From positions 806,001-870,000 of the forward strand of contig CM033111.1 of the NCBI GenBank assembly GCA_019321725.1: 64,000 bases of DNA, written 5' to 3'. Source of the DNA: Paulownia fortunei (lineage: Eukaryota > Streptophyta > Magnoliopsida > Lamiales > Paulowniaceae). The notes under the pieces were generated by a model, which worked only from the letters and a program-made list of their open reading frames with translations, was not told the origin of the DNA and did no database searches. This document shows positions 49,832 through 63,937 of this stretch, piece after piece; the first letter of the stretch is position 1; each line of letters starts with the position of its first letter. Position numbers and translations under genes: made by a program.

Positions 49832-52800
49832 ATGAATCCGCTGTGCTGCATTGCTCCGGTGTCAGTGGAAAAAGATCGAGCTGTGGTGAAGCCCCAAATA
49901 CCAAGTCAAGAGCTTGTGTTCGATAACGATTGCTGTAATGCTACTGAGAGTAATAATAAAAATGTGATTTTCAGGCCGGTGAGTTTCAACTCGAGGAGTG
50001 GTTTATCGACCCACGGCGGCGGTGGCGGAGTTGATTTGCTAGCGGAGAAATGCGAGGAGAATGATGAAGTAAAGAGTGTGGTTGGGATTTTATATAAATG
50101 GGTGAATTACGGGAAAGGGTGGAGGGAAAGATGGTTTGTGTTGGAAGATGGGGTTTTGTCGTATTACAAGGTGCATGGACCGGATAAAATTGTCGTCAGC
50201 TCGGGAATGGAGAAGGGTGTGAGGGTGATTGGGGAGGAGAGTTGGAGGTATATGAGGAAGGGTAGTAGTGGTAATGGGAGTGGGGATGGTTTTAGGGGGA
50301 ATGGGTTTGGGTCGGGGAAGCAGTGGAAGCCGTTTGGGGAGATACATTTGAAGGTTAGTTGATTTCCTTTGATTTGGAAAAACTGTGGATTTGTATAGAT
50401 TCTATATGTTACTTATTGTGTCCTTATTAAAGATTGGTAGTTTAGATGTTCCATTGATTAATACATGCGGGTCCTCTAATGAAGAGGGAATGGGCATTAA
50501 ACACCAAGCAATATGTTGAACAGGTTTCTTCAGTTCGGGCCAGCAAGTCAGATGACAAAAGGCTTTCCATATTCACAGGAACAAAAACTCTCCACTTGAT
50601 TTGTCAATCCAAAGAGGACAGAGCTTCATGGATTGAGGCGCTTCTGGTTGCTAAAGATAAATTCCCTAGACTATTGACAAGCAATGAGTTGGCACCTTCT
50701 GAAGAATTTGTTGTTTCAACAGAGAAGCTACGATCACGGTTAATGCAGGAAGGCATTAGCGATACTGTAGTTAAAGATTGTGAGTCTATAATGCTATGTG
50801 AACTTGCTTTGATGCAGAATCAGTTGAAGAATCTTCAACTCAAACACATCTTGCTTCTGGACACATTAAGGAGACTGGAGGTTCATACATCATCCTTTGC
50901 TTCTAAGGCATTTTGCTTAGATAAAGGGTTTTTTGATTGTTTTAGCATTTGAGACTACTTGTATTCTAGTCTTTGGAACTTTCTCTGAAGTTTCTATTTT
51001 TACTAACCATGATGTTACTTGGTATGCACTATGATGTGAGAAAGACAAAGTGGATTTTGAATTTCATGATTAGAAAACACTAATTTTATATTAGATAAAT
51101 TGATTTCCAAAACGAAGAAAAGATGCCTCCTTATTTTTGTGGTTATTATGCTCACTTCTCTAATCAAATAAGATTATCTTGGCCATGTTTTTCCTGTAAT
51201 TGTTTTTTACTAAACCGAGGAGATTAGTATGATCTATGTGTGATTCATGTAAGTGTCTCCTAAACTCAGATGGATGATTTTGTTTTGTCTGAACATGAAC
51301 TAAGCAGTGTTGCATACCTCTTGATTCACATCCCACATATATGCACTCACTTTTTCCCTCATTGTTGGGCTTCTAGAGCATTTAAGGATTGTGACACCAA
51401 CTAATTTCTTCTGCAGACAGAGAAAATTGAATTGGAAACAACTGTAGTGGATGAAACAAAGGCACGGGATTCATGCTGTGGACAAGGGAATAGAAGGTTC
51501 AGTGGTCAGTTCAGTGTTCGTGCTTACATGGTTTTGTTGAGTTCAAAAGATACTGATCCATATGGTTTTGACATCCAATTAGTAATGTTTATCACATAAA
51601 ATTTGATTGGGTAATTTTTGTTATTTAAGCAGTTTCAGATTTCTATTCAGTCATGTCAGAGGGCAGTGCAAGTGACTCAGATGCAGATAATGAAAGTCGA
51701 TATGGAGTAGATGTTGAAACAGATGAAGATGATGGAATCTTTTTTGACACAAATGATTTTTTGTCTGCTGAGTCTCTAAGAAGTGCTTCCTACCGAAGTA
51801 GAGATAATCCAGTATATGCTCATAGCCCCTGGACAAGTGAAAAAAGATCTTCCTTCTCTGGTCATTTGAGAGAAGTTGGGATGGAAATACAGGCAATTGA
51901 ATTTCCATTTATCAAAAGAAGAGATGATTTACCGGAACCAAAGGAGAAAGACAAGCCAGTTGGGCTATGGTCAATTATTAAGGACAACATTGGAAAGGAC
52001 TTGTCAGGTGTTTGCCTTCCTGTTTACTTCAATGAACCTCTGTCCTCGCTGCAGAAATGCTTTGAAGACTTGGAGTACTCCTATCTTGTCGACCGAGCAT
52101 TGGAATGGGGAAGACAGGTCAGGTCCTTATCCCTGATTACTTTTGTGGCAAAAAAGTTTCTTAAAAGAGTGATCTATTGACTACATATTTTTGAGGTGGT
52201 TGATTTATTGGGCTAAGATTTTGATTGTTGAGCATTATTTGCGGATTGAATTTTATCTCATGTGACCACTCTCTTTTCCTGTGTTCGTTAATTTGTCACT
52301 TTACAAATGTTACTAAAACTGTAAGCTGACTGTCAACTAGGTGATTAGCTGGAGTTTGGACTAATAAGTCAGGTTATAGGTAAGAATATTTATATTGTGT
52401 ACTTGGCTAGGTAGCATTTTAGTTTCTAAGTCAAAAGATGTACTATTTCTAATTAGCATCACGATCATAATTAAAGTACATAGGTATTAGATACATTTAC
52501 AATGTTTGGATATGTTGATATCGAAGTTGGTTGTGTTTAATGTCCGCTGATTTAGAAATGTAGGTTCGAATTTTAAATGGCAATATGAATGACAATTCAG
52601 TAGCAAGCAAGACATTCAATTTTCCAAATTAATAAAGTTCAGGGGGGTCAAAATTAGTGGCTTCTCCCAGTTCATAGATGTTCTTTTGCAGGGATCTTCA
52701 GACCATTAAACCGGCCGGGTTATTTTGCTGCTGCACTAGGCCTCCGGGCTGACTTGGGTTAAATGATGTTAGACTCTGACCTGATCTTCTAACTGAATAT

Positions 52801-55800
52801 GATGAGATGCCATCTGGTTGTTATGTTGTCTGGAATATTGTGTTTTCCACAAATTTCTGATTTATGGTTGACCAACTGTAAGACATTCCAGACAAGACCA
52901 AATATACTAAAGTAATACCAGCTTACCTGAGGGCTACTTGAAAAAGTCTGTAGAATTATCTTAAGCTTTTGGATAGGCCTTCTATGTTGATTTGTTTTGA
53001 GAATTGGAGTTATAGTTCAATATTTCACAATCCAGCTTTAAGGTGAAGACCCTTTTTCTCATACCCTGCAGCCTGTTCCTTTTTCCATTATCAGTTTCCA
53101 TTGACAATCATAGATAACTTGCTTCCTAGCATGGATCATATTGCAATTGATAGTTTGTTGATTTGGTAAGTTAGAGTTGATGTTTGTTGATTAACAATTG
53201 AAAATAACAATTTGCCTTTTGCAGGGAAATGATTTGATGAGAATTCTAAATGTAGCAGCTTTTGCAGTATCTGGTTATGCATCAACAGAAGGCCGACAGT
53301 GCAAACCCTTCAATCCTCTCCTTGGGGAAACCTATGAGGCTGACTATCCTGATAAGGGTTTAAGATTCTTCTCTGAAAAGGTTGCTCTTCTGTCTTTAAC
53401 AAGACTTCCTCAGATTAATGATTATTCTTTTTTTTTTTTTCATTTTCTGTTTTTTTCTTTCTAGTGATTTGTATGGCTACTTTCTGCTCTTTTGTAATTA
53501 ACATAGTGGTCATAAATGGGGAAAACTCGTTTTCTATTTTGTTTCTTTGATATAACGGATAACAACAGTCTTAACTTGTAGGAAGTGTTGGTCAATATTA
53601 ACTTCTTTTGTGTTTCAGGTCAGTCATCATCCAGTGATTGTTGCCTGTCATTGTGAGGGCAGAGGGTGGAAATTTTGGGCAGATTCTAATCTCAAAGGCA
53701 AGTTCTGGGGCCGATCCATCCAGCTTGATCCTGTGGGGATTCTTACCCTGCAATTTGAGGACGGCGAGACATTTCAGTGGAGCAAGGTCACTACTTCTAT
53801 ATACAATATCATAATTGGTAAAATCTATTGTGACCATTATGGCACCATGCGTATCAAAGGCAGCAGTACTTATTCTTGCAAGCTCAAGTTCAAAGAGCAG
53901 TCCATCATAGACCGAAATCCACATCAGGTAAATTTTATGTTCTCCAAATAAAAATTAAATTTTTTAAGCCAAGTCCCTGCTAACACCTCCCCCTCCCCCA
54001 ACACCACTTTTGCAAGAAATGGAAAGAGTAATGTCAAATACGTTTCTAAGAAGAAAGAGAGATTGCTTACCATTTTAGCTTTATTTATGGGGTAAGCCCT
54101 TAAAATCATTAAATAAAGGTGAGAAAATTAATTTCACGATAGCACACACTAGTTTTCTTTCAATTTCTCTTCTCATTGGAGAAAAAGTACATTAGAGATG
54201 GTTATCAATTCCTTCTTGGAATTGGCAAATGGCAAGTGATTTTGTCCATTTAATGTTTAAAAGAGCTTTTATCTGTTGGAGAACTGTGTATTAGATCTTT
54301 TGAAGTCAAAATTTTACCTTGAGAGACTGGCAAATGACCTGGGCTACCCAGCGTAAAAGCTCATCCAATGGCATAAAACATATGCCCTCAGTGTTTAGCA
54401 GTACATCTGCATACTTACACTCCCATTGCCCAAACCAAATGAAAATGCCATTCAGCCGTGCCTCAAGGAAACCCCCATGAAGGCCTTTCAGAACACTGTT
54501 TAGACTCACTGGATTTGATGTTTAACAGTATCTTCCCTAGCTTATGGATTTTGTTAAAAATTAAGTTTACATAATTTCTTACTCCTTTTTGGGTATACTT
54601 CTTTAACTATAAGATGTAGCTAGTTATATTTTGTATACCATTGTTTACATTACATTGATTGGTACACCGTTTTGTCAACAAAAAGGTACATGGGTTTGTG
54701 CAAGACAATAGAACTGGAGAGAAGGTGGCAGTTTTGCTGGGGAAGTGGGATGAAGCAATGTATTATGTAATGGGAGATCCAACTACGAAGACAAAGGGAT
54801 ATGATCCAATGACAGAAGCTGTTCTGCTGTGGGAAAGAGATAAATCTGTTGCCAAGACAAGATACAATCTCACGCCATTTGCCATATCTTTAAATGAATT
54901 GACACCTGGTTTACAAAAGAAGCTGCCACCAACAGATTCAAGGTTGAGACCTGATCAAAGGCATTTGGAGAATGGAGAATATGAGCTGGCAAATGCAGAG
55001 AAACTAAGACTTGAACAATTGCAGAGACAGGTGCATATTTATAGACACCAGATTGTTTTCTAGTAACATGATTGGACATGTGCCATGTGCCTGCACCTCA
55101 TCTTGGAATAATTGTTTGGTCTATGTGGTAAATTTTTTTCTTTCTGGTCAGTTGGTCTTTGCCTTAGTCATTGAAATATGGATTGGCTTTGCTGAAAATT
55201 CTTTGTCGAATTAGGTTTGTCAACTTCTTTCCAAGTGCATGAGGTTAATTTCCAGTATTACTTGCATTATTGCACAAGCTATTCTTTGGAAGTCTGCTCC
55301 TATATTATTGCTAGTACCATAGAGAAATTGACTCAATTATAACCGTGCCTGCTAAATTAAATTTGCCTAATTAGCTGATTCATTTGACACCACAAATGCA
55401 AAGTTGAAAAGTTTGGTACCTCTAAATTATATTCAGTATGTAATAAACTGAGGTACTTTCCTGCGTACTAGCTATATGTTGCATTAATAAACAGTCATTG
55501 AACAGCGTCTGTTCTGCATTCTGTACATGTTGAGATCTAAGTAACTTATTTATTGCTCAAAATATTGATGATCAAGAAAAATACACTTTGCAATATCAAG
55601 TGTTGGTGGACAAGTGGTCAGCAGTTATCTGTTTAATCTGTTTTGCAATGTCTGGTGGCATAGTATCTTTGAGATCTTTTATTCAATTTGGGAGTTATGT
55701 ATTGCAGGCAAGGAAGCTGCAAGACACAGGCTGGCAACCGAGATGGTTCCAGAAGGATGAGGATGGTTGTTATCGCTACATGGGTGGATACTGGGAGGCA

Positions 55801-55881
55801 AGGGAGAAGCATAACTGGGACGGAATCCCTGATATATTCAGACAGCCCTGTGACGTCCCTGTTTGTGTAGTGGAGGAGTGA
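49832..55881 (+). CDS. ORP1: Oxysterol-binding protein-related protein, ORP1 (PH + ORD) type
   Basis: ORPs move or sense sterols and phosphoinositides at membrane contact sites. Exons: 49832-50353, 50524-50880, 51417-51504, 51633-52117, 53225-53380, 53619-53927, 54686-55030 and 55708-55881; joined 811 aa (Arabidopsis ORP1C about 814). Order: N-terminal [13 protein letters not shown] domain (about 84-225, [23 protein letters not shown] and [16 protein letters not shown]); coiled region with [16 protein letters not shown]; a Ser/Asp-rich linker ([17 protein letters not shown]). The sterol-binding ORD runs from about 420, with [21 protein letters not shown], the signature SEKVSHHPV (about 534-542) and [11 protein letters not shown]. 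The end is [10 protein letters not shown] and [16 protein letters not shown]. The start ATG is the first in frame; GTG upstream is ignored. The plant ORP1 subfamily is clear; which copy (1A/1C/1D) is not, though the neighbours match ORP1D. Confidence 0.96.
54306..54509 (-). other. Antisense open segment inside ORP1 intron 6
   Basis: A 67-codon open frame on the minus strand inside the 758-base intron 53928-54685. Its base composition is more balanced than the rest of the intron. The translation ([20 protein letters not shown], then [14 protein letters not shown]) reads like real protein more than random sequence, but I do not recognise it. It could be a captured gene or transposon fragment. 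No start context or partner exons are seen. Confidence 0.25.
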
Positions 55882-58487
55882 GCTGGTTCTCAGCAAAGGC
55901 AGCTGCCTGCGTTCAGTCATTTCCACTGTTTTAGGGAGTTGAGAAAATGACCACAAATTTTGAAGCCATTTTTCTACCAATTAAGAAGAATGCCATGCCA
56001 TTCAAACACGATGCAGTTATTGTGATATTATCTGCTTGGTTATCCTACTATTATGTTTTTCTTCTGTAAATTTTGGTGGCAAGACACACATTGGTTGAAG
56101 GGGGAGTCAGACCAATTACTTAAATACAATGTTCTTCCCATTGCAAAGGTAGGTCCTGTGTCTGAAATCTTGATATATTTGACAAAGATATATAGCAACA
56201 TCATGTAGTTAAACCAGCAGTCTGTCCCAACACATTTCACATGGCCATAAATGATCCGCTCCTATAAGAACACAAACATAAACTTAAACGCCCATCTTGT
56301 GATGTTACATTCCATACATGATGACAGTACAGATAATGGAAGCAATGGGGTATACATGCTTCATTCAGCATGCTCTCAGAATGAACACATTGTCATCGTC
56401 TTCAAGAAGACCGAAACATCATCATCCTCGAGTATGGTCGTATGAGGAGCTGCCGCCTCTCATCATCATCATCTTGTTCCAATAACTCAACGCCCGGGAT
56501 ATTGCTACCAACATGCACGTCCTCACCAAAGGCTTTAGAGTCTTGCCTTAGGGTTAGAAGGCCTCCCTCCATCCTTCTTTCGTAAGCTAGCAGTAAAGAG
56601 CAAACAAGGTATATATATATAATTCTATTACAATTTAGCTTTATGCAATATTATGATAATAAATTCCATTACATATTTCTATTATACAACGATTATTGTA
56701 TACAATTGAAATTTGAGAAAAAGGAGTGTGTGGGGGAGATTACTGACCTGCAATTGAATCTAGTAGATTAACATTGCAACTTGATGCCTTTGTTTCTTAT
56801 TGAGGGGGAACAATATAATTCTATTATTGTTATTTATGTTGTCATTGATTTTTGACTTAAAAATTAATTTATCTTCTTGTCTTGTTGGATATTGACATTT
56901 CAATTCTTCATCTTCCTCCTCTGTCTCTCTTTATTTTTTTATTTTGGCATTTTGGTGGCATTGTGTAGTATTGGCTGTTATATTTTTATTTCTGTGTGTT
57001 AACATTATTGCGTAAAATATTAATGTGTTATTTGTAAAAAGAGTAGATATAATGAATTGAATGGAAACAAATACAAAATATATAAATATGAATTTACACA
57101 TTAGGATTTAGTCAGATTGTGATACTTTCAAGGCTGATTTGATTTATATTATTATTTTTAATTAAATATAAATAAGTAATTTAATAACATTATTTTTAAT
57201 CTTGAATTGATTACTTATTCATTATTTTTAATGAAAACAATCATGTTCTTAGTATAAAAAAAATATTACTTTGTATTTACCAGGTCCTATAATTATGTTG
57301 ATCATATTTGAATATCAACTGTTTGCATAGACTTTAAACTTGATTATTTGTTGCAATATTACTTACAGTCTTATTCAATTTCTCAATTCAGTACATTCTT
57401 ATATATAAATGTCTTTTTTTTTTTTTGTTAGATGGCATTTTTTGTCTTCTATTATAAATTTGTAGTTTGTATTTTAAATTCGCTTTCCAAAATATTTTAT
57501 GCATATGGATCTAATTGATATTATTTTTTCTATTAAATAGTATATCTTGTATTTACAATTCAAGTTTTCAACTCACATATGTTGTTTATTCTACCTCCAT
57601 GATATTGTGTAAGAAAACAATTGACACTAAAATAAAAATAACAATGTATATAGAATTATCTAATATTAAAATAAAATCAATTAATTAGAGAATCGCTCAT
57701 TTTTTATTATTCATAAGTAATACCAATTTAATAAAATAGTGATTTTTTATTTGCAAATTTAAATTCTTATTCTTTAATGTTTATTTCCTTTTTTTTTTGA
57801 ATCTTTAGCTTCTCTTTTTTTTTTTTTGTAATATTATTCCTACTACATTATAGTTTCTCTTTTGCTATTCTATTTATGGGTATCTTTTTTGTTTCTAAAA
57901 TTTCAATGCATTAGTTTACTTCTATTGGGTTAAATTCAAATTTAACCTCTTGTACTGTTGAATTCGTATTCCTATTATTAAAACCTTCAAATATTTTCCA
58001 CAATATTGAAATCCAACCTAAACGGACAAAAGTACCCTAAATGGTATATCCACTTTACACTCTCATATGTAGTATAGATGTGCATGTGTGTGTGTGTGTG
58101 TTGTTCTTGTATATATGGAGGAGGCTAAGAGATAGGAAGGTTACCACATCATAATTAGGTAAAAAATTCAGATTCACTAATATTTTCAATCATTTTTCTT
58201 GATATTCCAACTTTCTTTTTTCGCTTATATGATCTAAATTTGATTGATAATTTCAACAAAGTTAACAAAAAGGAGGAAGCAAAAACCAATCTCTAAGACA
58301 AAACTATGGATTACAAAGACTTTCATTTTCATTCTTACACAACACTGATCACATTTTATTCCCTCAAACTAACATGAAAAAAAAAAAGGGACCAAATATT
58401 TCATACCCATATAGCCACTAAAACATATGTAGTGCATCTAGCTAGACCTCGACTTGCATGTAACTCGGCCTAAATATTTCCCTCAAC
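55882..58487. other. Intergenic between convergent ORP1 and KDEL protease
   Basis: No gene seen. The ORP1 3' UTR occupies roughly the first 200-600 bases, the protease 3' UTR the last 150. A (GT)n tract lies near 58086-58101, and there are many A/T runs. Short open frames are not protein-like. Confidence 0.5.
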
Positions 58488-60014
<1,527 letters not shown>

Positions 60015-60129
60015 GATCGCAATCTTCTCAATATCAAGAATCTAGTTCTTTTCCCCCTAGAAAAAGTAGATAAAATCCTATCTCACAGGCATTGAGATTA
60101 CATAGCATGTAAACATACATGGGGATGTG

Positions 60130-60139
60130 TTTATATGGG
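60130..60139 (-). promoter_or_regulatory. TATA-like box for the KDEL protease
   Basis: CCCATATAAA on the minus strand, about 115 bases upstream of the start codon. Spacing would give a leader of about 80 bases. No other good TATA-like site lies nearer the ATG. Confidence 0.4.
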
Positions 60140-62936
60140 TACATATGTTGGCTTGAAGAAGAAACTACTTGCATCATTGTGATTTCATACTTACAGCCTT
60201 TTTTGCTGAAATTAAGGGAAAAAGTTTCTTCCATTAAGGATTAGCCTTGCTATTTTTGGAGGTGAGTTTTGTACATATTATATCTGTATTAGATGATATA
60301 TATGCTTAACATGCTAACCACGCTGTGTTTGTTTCGATTGTTCGGCAGAAGGTGACGAGTTGATTGGTGTGGCTGCAGCCTTCTGAACAAGGTTTCTTCC
60401 AGGTTATATCATCAAGTGTTCTGAATTCCCATCTTTTCTATTCTGTGCAAAAAATTGTATCTTTACGCAGCTGTCACCTATTAAGTTACTCGAGTTCATT
60501 TTAATATCATAATTGTGCTAGAAAAAAGAAATATTTAAACTCGACAAATCATTAAGAGATTGAACAGGTTATTAACACTTAAATTTGTGATTGCACTTGA
60601 ATTTTTTGATTAATTACCACAAATTTGAAAACTTATAGCCAGCTATACAAGCCAAATTTGAAGATCCTATGCACCTAACAAGTGTGTTTAAGTCAAGTGT
60701 TTCATTTCCAAGCGACGACCTTCGAAGTATGACTTACACCTGTTACTTGGCTCTAATTTTTTAGCATAACTTTTTTGTGTATGATTTTTTTTAAGAAAAT
60801 AAGACAAAATAAAATGTTTGAAATATATGTCACATTTTTCTCTTGCCAAAAAAAAAAAATTATCTTTCTCGTACTTGATTTATCTAAAACCAAGTTTTTG
60901 AATATAATTTTTATTTATTTTTTTTCAACTCAATTAAGCACTTCAGTATTTCACGAAATGATTGAACAAATTAATTTTTAAATTTTAAATTGAATGAGAG
61001 GAACAGAGACGCTTTCCACTTGATTATTAAGAATACTGGAATCATATGATAATGTTAACAATTTGATTCATTGCATTATTATATATAAGTAAAATGATTT
61101 AAAATACACTAAAATCGTACCATAATATTTTAATTTTATATTATAAAAATAATGATTAAATTCATGTTACATTCATATATATAAAGAGTGCATAAATTCA
61201 ACATCAAATATATTTAATGCCAAATGGATCATTATCATAGTGGAAACATGAAAACCATTAATACTTAACATTGTTAATAACTTCATGTTTACCTTTTATT
61301 TTCTTTAATAAACTTCTACCTTCTTCAAATAAGTACTATATGCAAATCTGTTTTTTTACACAGTAATTTGCAGTCAAGATGAGGTTTTCGTGGGTTTTGG
61401 CTGAATTACAGGCTTCTGCATTCAGAAACTATCATCTTCAGGTACATGAAAAAATTGTTAAATATAATATGTATATGTATCAAATTCTTCCATTCAGTTT
61501 GATGTTGAAGTTTTGGTTCTTGCACTATGGATTTTGCCATGAAAACGAAATAGAGTTTAAACTTTGTACTTTAGAAGCTTTGATTAAGACAACATTGAAA
61601 AGAAAGAGACAATAACATTTATCCACATGTTAAACTCACAAATCTTGACTCTTTCATAGTCCTAAATTCCGAAGACTTCTAAAATCCTTCTTGGGCTTCA
61701 TTGTTCTTTTGCTTTTGTTTTTTCAGCGGAGTAAGTTTATCATTGGGTTGCTGGGATGGCGACAAGGCAATTAATGGAGGAAAATGGCTGGATTATGTTA
61801 AATTTAAGATGGAATTTGTGTTTATAAAAAAAAATAAAAAAATCTAGTAAGGATGTATAAAATATTTAGAATCATGGCTTTCACTTCCTAAAATAGGGAA
61901 ATTCTTAAGTGTTCCTAAACATGCGATCTTCACTTTTTTCACTATATTTCTGCCTTTGAGCACTTACATTTTCAAGAAACTAAGCTCAGAATGTTCAGAT
62001 TTTACTATCCAAATGATGCAAAACAGGAATCTCATTTTGCCATATATTGACATTTAAAATTTGAAGGGTTCGTAATTAGAGTTTCAAGGGTCATCAGGTA
62101 ACCAAAGGTATATGAATGAAGATTTTATGATTGGTCTTCTTCCACAATTTAATCCTGATTCCTGCTGTGGTGCTTATGACTGAGAGTTTTGGTTATGGTA
62201 ATTATGCATTTGCTGTGAAAAAAACTGTTAGATTGATGACACAGCCCAAAAATATATCATCATCCGTACAACTTAAAGCAATATTAGGTCCAAATGATTG
62301 CAAAAATTGATGCCTCAGGAGCCTCATATTGATAGATAAAAGAAGTCTTGTGGAGTGTTGGGTATATCACAGCCGCCCAGGTTATGCATAAATATGCTGA
62401 GCAAAAGAGAAAGAAATTGATGTGTCCATAAATATTTTATATGCTGTTGACACATTCAAATCTCTGTCTTTATGGTAATCAAGGATCCCAATATCTGGCC
62501 AAGAAGTCAAGCCATACAGTATGTGTGCATTTGATATCTAGTCTCGTCTGTATCAGAAGCAGTTAACATCAAAATGTCGAAAATTTCTGAGTACTATAGA
62601 TTCTTCCCCTAAAAGACAATAGCTCTAAGACGGGAAATGATTATTCATGCATCTATCAGATTAAAGGGAGAAGCTAGATATTTGAAGCAGGACCATCAGA
62701 AAGTTATGGAAACCACTCTCTGTTTAAGAGCAAGGCTCCAACATATGAAGCCACTTAAAATATAAGTGGTATTCTGGTCTGCCATATGGAAAGGAAACAA
62801 AAACTACCTTGAAAATTATATGTATCACTTGTCAACATTGAACATTATTTACGCATATGGCACTTTGACACAAAAAAGAAGTTTTGAGTCTTAAAACAGT
62901 TGTTACTTGGGATATCTGTTGTACTAAGAACTGAAA
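60140..62936. other. Divergent intergenic region protease / ABCB gene
   Basis: No gene could be supported in about 2.8 kb. The middle is AT-rich with a long A run near 60847. An open frame at 61379-61615 starts MRFSWVLAELQASAFRNYHLQ and has a GT after the Q, but no partner exon or family match is evident. The 62300-62936 part should hold the ABCB promoter and leader. Confidence 0.45.
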
Positions 62937-63937
62937 ATGGGAAATAAAGGTGGACTTTTCAGGTTTGCTGACGGTGTTGACAAGTTGCTGATGTTTTTTG
63001 GCATTCTGGCCAGCATCGGAGAAGGATTGGCATCTCCACTGACCATGTATGTGACAAGCGGAGCAATAAATGCGTTTGGGACTGCTGACCAGTCTATTAT
63101 TGCCAATGAGGTGGTGGATGAGGTATGAATATTTTACATGTCAATCTCCTGAGTTTCGTCATAATATAAAATTTAGTATTTGCATAAGATTTATGTCATC
63201 CAAATGACTGAACAGAAAAGAAGCCATTGTCCAATTAGTGGGTGTAATTCCTAAACGTCAGCCTGTTGGAAATGCACCATAAATGTTTTATTGGAACATT
63301 GATTTAATTTCTACTAAATCAAAGTGAAATATCTTTTTCTATGTTTTTGTGCAGTATGGACTCAGGCTGCTCTATGTTGCTCTCGGAGTTGGCTTCTCTT
63401 GTTTTTTTGGTATGTGTGGCTCCCTGTATTCACTCTTGGTTCGGAGCAATGGCGTTGTTCTTATCTTACATTACTATTTCTTATTTCAAAAAAAATATTT
63501 CTGCTTATTTTTGAGACGAGAGAGTGCTGAATCCAAATTAGTAGTGCAGATGTTCAACTTCTTGAACTATTATTGTAATCAGGGACCTGCCAAGTTATGT
63601 ACTACATGGAATGCATGACTGAATCAGATAGTTGGAAGTTCTAGAAACTGCCATGAGACGCATAAAAAATTCCCATGATCATCATAAAACTATAATTTGT
63701 TAAAAAAGTTGAAAAGATTGAAGACATTTATGATTATTTCCTGTAATTGCAGAAGGACTTTGCTGGACAAGAACTGCTGAGAGGCAAACATCAAGAATAC
63801 GAATGGAATATTTAAAATCAGTCCTCAGACAAGAAGTTGGTTTCTTTGACAAAGAAGATGCTTCATTAACAACCTTCCAAGTTGTCTTAAACATATCCAC
63901 TGATGCTCACATCATTCAGGATGTTATAGCTTATAAG
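62937..63937 (+). CDS. ABC transporter B family (MDR/PGP-like), first three exons
   Basis: ABCB full transporters export hydrophobic substrates, some of them auxin, across the plasma membrane using ATP. Exons 62937-63122, 63355-63409 and 63753-63937 join in frame (142 codons) and the last donor (AAG|GTTATG) leads out of the window. Visible: a short N terminus MGNKGGLFRFADGVDKLLMF, the first membrane spans (FFGILASIGEGLASPLTMYV, LRLLYVALGVGFSCFF), then EGLCWTRTAERQTSRIRMEYLKSVLRQEVGFFD, which is the highly conserved ABCB intracellular coupling region, and STDAHIIQDVIAYK. The wording fits the ABCB15-18-like group but substrate cannot be inferred. The nucleotide-binding domains lie beyond base 64000. 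The N terminus before the first span is shorter than in many relatives. Confidence 0.9.

Noticed and set aside
52555..52580. GGTTCGAATT resembling a tRNA T-loop
   Set aside because: No acceptor stem, anticodon arm or B-box/A-box pair at proper spacing could be found around it.
52690..52770. GC-rich patch in ORP1 intron 4 that might be a transposon remnant
   Set aside because: Only about 80 bases differ from surroundings, with no inverted repeats, target duplication or coding content visible.
61379..61615. Open frame starting MRFSWVLAELQASAF
   Set aside because: The start and a following GT looked exon-like, but no matching downstream exon or known family could be found, and the rest reads as AT-rich noise.
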